The notes beneath the pieces were generated by a model, which saw nothing but the letters and a program-made list of their open reading frames with translations, had not been told where the DNA came from and did no database searches. Of a DNA stretch of 64,000 nt, positions 59,236 through 64,000 are shown one piece after another (the stretch's first letter is position 1; each line of letters begins with the position of its first letter). Made by a program: the position numbers and the translations under genes. Source of the stretch: an uncultured SAR116 cluster alpha proteobacterium (lineage in GTDB: Bacteria; Pseudomonadota; Alphaproteobacteria; Puniceispirillales; Marisalimonadaceae); assembly GCA_902528415.1 (NCBI GenBank), contig CABZSR010000004.1:31684-95683 (forward strand), given 5' to 3'.

Positions 59236-59358
59236 GTGGCTAAACCAGTAAGAAGTGATCATGTAGAAACATATGGACCATGGGCGTGGATTGGTGGATT
59301 TGGATTTGCTGCCTTCATAATTTGGTTAATGTTTTATTTAGCTGACGGTTTCAGTTAA
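59236..59358 (+). CDS. 40-aa single-span membrane protein upstream of TRAP-3 dctP
   Basis: A complete small gene: GTG start at 59236 six bases after a perfect AGGAGG, stop TAA at 59356-59358. The product has a polar head (VAKPVRSDHVETYGPWAW) and one hydrophobic helix (IGGFGFAAFIIWLMFYLA), ending DGFS. An in-frame ATG at 59212 would add eight residues but lies upstream of the ribosome site and of the likely transcript start. It is 21 bases before dctP, in the same message. I do not recognise a family; a fourth, accessory TRAP component or regulator is a guess. Confidence 0.75.
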   Translation: MAKPVRSDHVETYGPWAWIGGFGFAAFIIWLMFYLADGFS

Positions 59359-59379
59359 TTTTCACAAAAGGAGGAAAGA

Positions 59380-60396
59380 GTGAAAAAATACTTTATTAGC
59401 GCTTTATTAGTAGCTGGATTATCTTTTTCAGGTGCTGTAAGTGCAAAAACTTTAAAATTTCAAATTAGTTCTAAAGCTGGCGACTGGGCTCACACATACT
59501 TGAACAAGCACAATAAGGTCTTAGAAGAACTTACTAATGGTGAATTAAAAATTGATCCATTGCCAACAAAATCCGTTGTACCTCATAGAGAAACAATCGA
59601 TGCAGTTGCCAATGGTATCTTAGATGGTGATATGAACGCAATTGCTTACTTTGCAGGAAGAGATCCAGCTTTTGCTATCATGGGTGATTTGATTGCAGGT
59701 TACGATACACCAAAACAATACCAGGAATATTGTATGCATGGTGGTGGAAAAGAGATGTTGCAGAAAATTTATGATAAGGTTTTACCTAACAAGATATTAG
59801 TTTTAGGATGCGGACCTTATGGTAAAGAAGCCTTAGTTTCTAAAGTTCCGATTAATGGTGTTGCAGATCTTAAAGGTGTGAAAATTAGATCACCTGAAGG
59901 TTTGGCTGCAGATGTTTTCAGAAGAGCAGGTGCTTCACCATCTTCACTTCCTTTCTCAGAAGTTTATACTTCACTAGAAAAAGGTATTGTTGATGCAGCC
60001 GATGCTTCTGTGTATATTAACAATCATGCTAGTGGTTTTCATAAAATCGCTAAGTATCCACTTTACCCAGGCATTCACTCAATGGCTAACCTTCAAACTA
60101 TTATTAACAAAAAAGTTTTTAATAAGTTAAGTAAGCAAAATCAAGTTGCATTAACAACTTGGACTTATTGGGTTTGGACAGCTAAATTAAGAGATGCAGG
60201 TCTAGATGGAAGAGCTCAGGTAGCTAAAGATAAGGCGGCTGGTGATTTAACAATTATAGACTGGCCTGTAAGTGAAAGAGCAAAGTTCAGAAAAATTGCA
60301 GTTGAAGCTTGGAATGCTGCTGCAGCTAAAAGCCCACTTGCAAAAGAGGCATTAGAATCAAATTTATCATACATGAAAAAGATAGGTTTACTCTAA
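59380..60396 (+). CDS. dctP: TRAP transporter periplasmic binding protein (DctP), system 3
   Basis: A 338-aa DctP-like protein with a signal peptide ending AVSAK (residue 23). FQISSKAGDWAHTYLNKH, LKGVKIRSPEGLAADVFRRAGA (ligand Arg in KIRSP) and YTSLEKGIVDAADA are typical. GTG start at 59380 with AAGGAGG upstream. It is divergent from the fused permease and ends in a strong terminator. Neighbouring amidase, D-2-hydroxyacid dehydrogenase and RidA suggest a hydroxy- or oxo-acid ligand, as inference. Confidence 0.91.
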   Translation: MKKYFISALLVAGLSFSGAVSAKTLKFQISSKAGDWAHTYLNKHNKVLEELTNGELKIDPLPTKSVVPHRETIDAVANGILDGDMNAIAYFAGRDPAFAIMGDLIAGYDTPKQYQEYCMHGGGKEMLQKIYDKVLPNKILVLGCGPYGKEALVSKVPINGVADLKGVKIRSPEGLAADVFRRAGASPSSLPFSEVYTSLEKGIVDAADASVYINNHASGFHKIAKYPLYPGIHSMANLQTIINKKVFNKLSKQNQVALTTWTYWVWTAKLRDAGLDGRAQVAKDKAAGDLTIIDWPVSERAKFRKIAVEAWNAAAAKSPLAKEALESNLSYMKKIGLL

Positions 60397-60410
60397 AAGT
60401 AAAAGTTTAA

Positions 60411-60447
60411 AAAAAGCTTGTTGACTATTAATCAGCAAGCTTTTTTT
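60411..60447. terminator. terminator between dctP (system 3) and amidase
   Basis: Stem GCTTGTTGA / TCAGCAAGC (60416-60424, 60432-60440), with one G-U wobble and a seven-base loop, is flanked by A-run on the left and seven T on the right (60441-60447). It works in both directions. The amidase stop codon lies inside the right arm. Confidence 0.85.
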
Positions 60448-61745
60448 GTTTCTTGAAGAATGTGCTCAGCAATTTTTAATAATTTAAAGTCTTCATTCCA
60501 AGATGATATAATCTGTATCCCAATAGGAAGATTGTCTTGACCTTTTAATAGTGGTAGACTAATTGCAGGAACTCCCATCATTGTCCAATATCCATTAAAA
60601 ATTGCATTACCAGTATTCATTAGGTCTCTTGGGGCTTGACCTGTTGCTGCTGGAGTAATAATTGCATCAAATTTGTTGAAGAACTTACTTAATGTCTGCT
60701 GCATTTTTTTCGCATTTTCAATGGCTTCTATATATTGTTTTGCTGAGACTGGAATGCCAGCTTCAATTCTAGATTTGGTGAATGGCTGAAGTTTTTCTTT
60801 TTCAGTTTCGTAATAATGAGATAATGACTTTGCAATAGAACCATTCATAATCACTTCGTGGAAATGGGCTGCTTCGTTGAAATCATTACCAAGATTGAGT
60901 TCTTCAATATCAAAGGGTGAGTTTTCAACAAATTTTATTATCTCACCTTGCATGTCTCTATCACCAATGTCCCATACTGGACCTTTGACGAATGCAAATT
61001 TAGGTGCCTCAATTAAATAGTTTTGTTTATAATTATATTGTTTGATCATATCTAAATCTTTTTCATCATAAGATAAAATAACTGAAGCCACTAGATCAAT
61101 GTCATAAGTTGAATTTGCATAAATTCCTGGATGGTCTAATCGTTGTGATATTGGGGACATGCCGTATCTTGAAATAGTCCCAAAAGTAGGTTTGAATCCT
61201 AAAATACCAGTAAATGATGCTGGTCTTAAAACAGAACCACCTGTCTGAGAGCCAATTGCCAAAGGTATCATATTGTCAGAAACCGCTGCCGCTGATCCTG
61301 AGGAGGACCCTCCTGGTGTGCATTCTAAGTCTTTTGGATTTTTTGTTTTGCCGGGCCCAGATAGTGCAAACTCAGTTGTTACACATTTACCCATAATGAC
61401 TGCCCCAGACTCTCTTAATAATTTAACTAGATGTGCATCCTCAGTCGGCATTCTGTTTTTACATATTGATGATCCATTTTCAGTAGGCATGTCTTTAGTA
61501 TCAACTATGTCTTTAATGCCAATAGGAAGACCATTAAGTTTACCAGGGTTTTTATCTTTCCACCTTTTGTCAGCAAGTTTAGCTTGTTGGATTGCTTGTT
61601 CATGATTTAAATAATTCCAAGCACCTACTAATGGCTCTCTAACTTTAATACGATCCAAAAAAGCTGTAACATATTTTTCAGAAGTGAGCTCACCTCTCTT
61701 CATTATATTGAAAGCATCGACAGCATTTAATTTGGTTAAATCCAT
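60432..61745 (-). CDS. amidase-signature family amidase
   Basis: A 437-aa amidase. Triad: Lys78 (LPIGIKDIVDT), cis-Ser147 (PGGSSSGSAAA) and Ser171 (GSQTGGSVLRPA), spacing 24. IGIKDIVDTKDMPTENGS, shortened to KDIVDTKDMPTENGS, recalls AtzF/DUR1,2-like or Asp-ADT A-like solitary amidases. It lies 14 bases downstream of a RidA-like gene on the same strand. It hydrolyses an amide taken up or formed in this locus; substrate unknown. Confidence 0.86.
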   Translation of the reverse strand: MDLTKLNAVDAFNIMKRGELTSEKYVTAFLDRIKVREPLVGAWNYLNHEQAIQQAKLADKRWKDKNPGKLNGLPIGIKDIVDTKDMPTENGSSICKNRMPTEDAHLVKLLRESGAVIMGKCVTTEFALSGPGKTKNPKDLECTPGGSSSGSAAAVSDNMIPLAIGSQTGGSVLRPASFTGILGFKPTFGTISRYGMSPISQRLDHPGIYANSTYDIDLVASVILSYDEKDLDMIKQYNYKQNYLIEAPKFAFVKGPVWDIGDRDMQGEIIKFVENSPFDIEELNLGNDFNEAAHFHEVIMNGSIAKSLSHYYETEKEKLQPFTKSRIEAGIPVSAKQYIEAIENAKKMQQTLSKFFNKFDAIITPAATGQAPRDLMNTGNAIFNGYWTMMGVPAISLPLLKGQDNLPIGIQIISSWNEDFKLLKIAEHILQETKKAC

Positions 61746-61759
61746 TTATAATCCTTTAT

Positions 61760-62140
61760 TTATTTTGTTATTACTGCTTCAGCCTCTATTTCAACTTTCA
61801 TTCGCGGATCTACTAAAGCTGAAACTTCAAGTAAAGTAGATGCAGGCTTATGATCGCCAAAATACTCAATTCTTTTTGGATTTATAATAGCTCTGTCATC
61901 TATGTTAGTTAAAAAAACTCTTACTTTTACAACGTCTTTCGATGAACCTCCAGCAGCTTCTATGCAAGTGTTTAAGTCTCTCATAGCTATATCAAACTGA
62001 TCTTTAGTACTTTCTGGAATTGTTCCGTCAAAGTTCATGCCGACTAATCCTGAAACCCAGATGATACCATTAGCTTCAACAGCATGGCAATAATGACTTA
62101 CAGGTTGGAGAATATCCGGTATTAGGACTCTCTTTATCAT
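61760..62140 (-). CDS. RidA/YjgF-like protein without the imine-binding Arg
   Basis: A 126-aa RidA-superfamily protein: HYCHAVEANGIIWVSGLVGMN, VVKVRVFLTNIDDRA and MKVEIEAEAVITK. Where RidA has PARS (the substrate Arg), this one reads PASTLLEV. It thus falls in a Rid subgroup that probably does not hydrolyse 2-aminoacrylate. I placed the start at the ATG 62140, because AGGAA lies just upstream; the frame also opens at 62152. Coupled to the amidase gene. Confidence 0.85.
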   Translation of the reverse strand: MIKRVLIPDILQPVSHYCHAVEANGIIWVSGLVGMNFDGTIPESTKDQFDIAMRDLNTCIEAAGGSSKDVVKVRVFLTNIDDRAIINPKRIEYFGDHKPASTLLEVSALVDPRMKVEIEAEAVITK

Positions 62141-62293
62141 AATGTTCCTCATAAATATTTATTACAAATTATTTTATATGATTATTCTAGATAAGTTTTT
62201 TTTAAAATATAGTTTAAAAAAAGAGTTTCATTTAATTTGCAACAATTATTAAAAGGCATATCATAAAAGAATAAATTTTTTATAGAGGATAGA

Positions 62294-63319
62294 ATGCCAA
62301 CAATAGCTTACCTTGATACTTTACCGGCACAAAATGGTCTAGATATGTTATACTCTCAGACTAAAGTTAATATTCTTAAGGTTAATAGTTTTGACAGTGA
62401 AGAAAAATGTTTATCAATTTTAAAAAAAGCTGATGCTTATCAGGTAGGAGCAGCTAGGGATGAAGTACCAAAATATTTGCAAGTTGATAAAGAGTTTTTA
62501 ATAAAGGTGCCTAATTTAATTGTTATTTCATCTTCTGGTGCAGGCTATGACACTATTGATGTAGATGCATGTTCGGATGCAGGTGTTTTAGTAGTAAATC
62601 AAACGGGTGGAAATGCAGAAGGCGTTGCTGAGCATGCTGTTGGAATGATCTTAAGTTTGTTTAAGAGAATTGGTGAATGTGACCATGCTCTTAGAAGAGG
62701 TTGGAATGAACCCAGGGTCAGTCTTATGGGTAAAGATCTTTTAAACAAAACGGTTGGAATAATAGGCCTTGGTAACACTGGTGGCAGGGTAGCAGAAATA
62801 TGTAAAATTGCATTTAATTGTAACATTCTAGCTTATGATCCATATTTGTCTGATGATAATTTTGATAAAAAAAATGCTAGCAAAGTTGAACTTGATACTT
62901 TGTTAGCTGAAAGCGATGTGGTTTCTGTACATATACCATTAAATAAAGAGACAAATAACATGCTTAATAAAGTTTCATTCAAAAAAATGAAAAAGGGTAG
63001 TTATTTTGTTACGACGTCAAGGGGATCAATTCATAACGAAAATGACTTGTATGACATTCTTAAGGAAGGACATTTAGCAGGTGCGGGACTTGATGTATGG
63101 GATTTTGAACCTCCTCCATCAACACATAAGCTTCTTGAACTTGAAAATGTAATAGCTAGCCCGCATACAGCGGGTATTACTAAAGATAGTCGTGATAAAA
63201 TGTCTGAATACGTTGCAACGCAGCTTTTAGATATATTTGATGGAAAGGATCCAGCAAGGCCAGTTAATCCTGAAGTAATGGGAACTTATAGAGAAAAATT
63301 CAAGAAAATATTAATTTAA
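62294..63319 (+). CDS. D-2-hydroxyacid dehydrogenase (NAD-dependent)
   Basis: A 341-aa enzyme of the D-isomer 2-hydroxyacid dehydrogenase family. The Rossmann motif is VGIIGLGNTGGRVAEI (about 152-167). Catalytic Arg is in TTSRGSIHN, Glu in DVWDFEPPP and His in IASPHTAGIT. It interconverts a 2-oxo acid and a D-2-hydroxy acid (phosphoglycerate, lactate, glyoxylate-type). The substrate-specific ACT domain of SerA is absent. Followed after 26 bases by an SDR gene. Confidence 0.92.
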   Translation: MPTIAYLDTLPAQNGLDMLYSQTKVNILKVNSFDSEEKCLSILKKADAYQVGAARDEVPKYLQVDKEFLIKVPNLIVISSSGAGYDTIDVDACSDAGVLVVNQTGGNAEGVAEHAVGMILSLFKRIGECDHALRRGWNEPRVSLMGKDLLNKTVGIIGLGNTGGRVAEICKIAFNCNILAYDPYLSDDNFDKKNASKVELDTLLAESDVVSVHIPLNKETNNMLNKVSFKKMKKGSYFVTTSRGSIHNENDLYDILKEGHLAGAGLDVWDFEPPPSTHKLLELENVIASPHTAGITKDSRDKMSEYVATQLLDIFDGKDPARPVNPEVMGTYREKFKKILI

Positions 63320-63345
63320 CAATTACGTTAGTTAAGAGGAAAATA

Positions 63346-64000
63346 ATGAAAAACATTCTCATCACCGGCGCAAGTCAAGGTATTGGAAAAGCAACATCTA
63401 TTGAAGCAGCAAAAAACAAAATGTTTGTTGGAATAAATTATAACAAAAACTTGGAAGCAGCCCAATCTTGCTTAGATGAAGTAAAGTTAGCGGGCGGTGA
63501 CGGAATGATTTTGCACTGTGATGTGGCTGACAGTAATGCTGTAAAAGAAATGTTTAATAAATTCCTTGCAAAAGTTAAGACAATTGATGGTGTGTTCAAT
63601 AATGCAGGAATAACTGGGCCTATTTCACCAATACAGGATCTGGATCCTGCAGAATTAAAGATACTTATTGATACTAATGTTTCAGGTGCTTTCTATGTTG
63701 CTCAAGAATCTGCACGAGCAATGATAAACCAAAAAAACGGAGTAATCGTAAATATGTCTTCAATAGCAGCAGATATTGGTGGAGGTGGGGAATTTGTTCA
63801 TTACGCAATGTCAAAAGGAGCTATTCACTCTCTTACATACGGAATGGCAAAAGAGCTAGGAAAGTATGGAATTAGAGTAAATGCAGTTGCACCAGGATTA
63901 ATAGATACAGAAATTCATGCAAAAGCAGGGGATGCCTCACGTGTAGATAGATTAATGCCTTCGGTCCCTCTAGGAAGAGTAGGCGGTGCAGAAGAGGTTG
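63346..64000 (+). CDS. short-chain dehydrogenase/reductase, 3' end outside window
   Basis: An open frame starting ATG at 63346 (AGAGGA upstream) and running off the window after 218 codons. TGASQGIG (7-14) binds NAD(P), FNNAG follows, Ser in NMSSIA and YAMSK supply the catalytic Ser-Tyr-Lys, and VNAVAPGLIDTEI closes the core. It is of the FabG/3-oxoacyl reductase-like group. It is in one unit with the D-2-hydroxyacid dehydrogenase. About 25-30 residues are probably missing. Confidence 0.9.
   Translation, partial: MKNILITGASQGIGKATSIEAAKNKMFVGINYNKNLEAAQSCLDEVKLAGGDGMILHCDVADSNAVKEMFNKFLAKVKTIDGVFNNAGITGPISPIQDLDPAELKILIDTNVSGAFYVAQESARAMINQKNGVIVNMSSIAADIGGGGEFVHYAMSKGAIHSLTYGMAKELGKYGIRVNAVAPGLIDTEIHAKAGDASRVDRLMPSVPLGRVGGAEEV

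Overview
The window is an AT-rich (about one third G+C by eye), very gene-dense piece of a bacterial chromosome. No intergenic gap exceeds about 200 bases. I saw no tRNA, rRNA, CRISPR array, insertion sequence or prophage. The core gene order points to an alphaproteobacterium: fsa/xerC facing priA, then the F1 ATP synthase block atpHAGDC without F0 genes, and the chain rplU-rpmA / obgE-proB-proA-nadD-rsfS-rlmH-gpmI-ctpA-rppH. An Irr-type Fur-family regulator fits the same class. Low G+C, short spacers, three TRAP transporters, one branched-chain amino acid type ABC transporter and many small-molecule catabolic enzymes suggest a marine, substrate-scavenging lineage (AEGEAN-169/HIMB59-like or similar). 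That last placement is inference.

Layout. 1-5.1 kb: catabolic genes (end of an FAH-family hydrolase, CaiB/BaiF CoA-transferase or racemase, class III aminotransferase, Blh/ETHE1-like metallo-hydrolase, amidase). 5.2-7.9 kb: irr-katG, with well-formed promoter and operator signals. 7.9-16.9 kb: xerC, fsa, priA and the F1 ATPase operon. 16.8-26.6 kb: a minus-strand housekeeping operon from obgE down to rppH plus an amidase. 26.7-27.5 kb: rplU-rpmA. 27.7-33.6 kb: a liv-type ABC operon ending in an M23 peptidase.

33.7-46.5 kb: a heterotetrameric sarcosine-oxidase operon soxBDAG, TRAP system 1, RidA, a DpkA-like imine reductase, a 75-aa small protein and TRAP system 2. 46.7-51.6 kb: an aromatic-ring-cleavage-like operon (two VOC/extradiol-type proteins, an MhpA-like FAD monooxygenase, an IclR regulator and an FAH-family hydrolase), divergent from TRAP system 2. 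51.6-57.1 kb: DUF445 protein, SDR with a degraded active site, AlaX editing protein, methyltransferase, GMC oxidoreductase and a TerC-family protein. 57.1-64 kb: TRAP system 3 (fused DctQM divergent from dctP) with an unlisted 40-aa single-span membrane protein, followed by amidase, RidA-like, D-2-hydroxyacid dehydrogenase and a truncated SDR.

How the genes work together (inference). Each accessory block pairs a high-affinity importer with oxidising or hydrolysing enzymes: N-methyl or cyclic amino acids around sox/RidA/DpkA, an aromatic acid around the monooxygenase/dioxygenases, and an amide or hydroxy acid around TRAP 3. The most unusual items are the Irr-katG control region (apparently leaderless irr plus an ICE-like box at katG), the small membrane protein next to TRAP 3, the cysteine-free SoxD, the SDR without Tyr/Lys, and a hairpin covering the atpH ribosome binding site.
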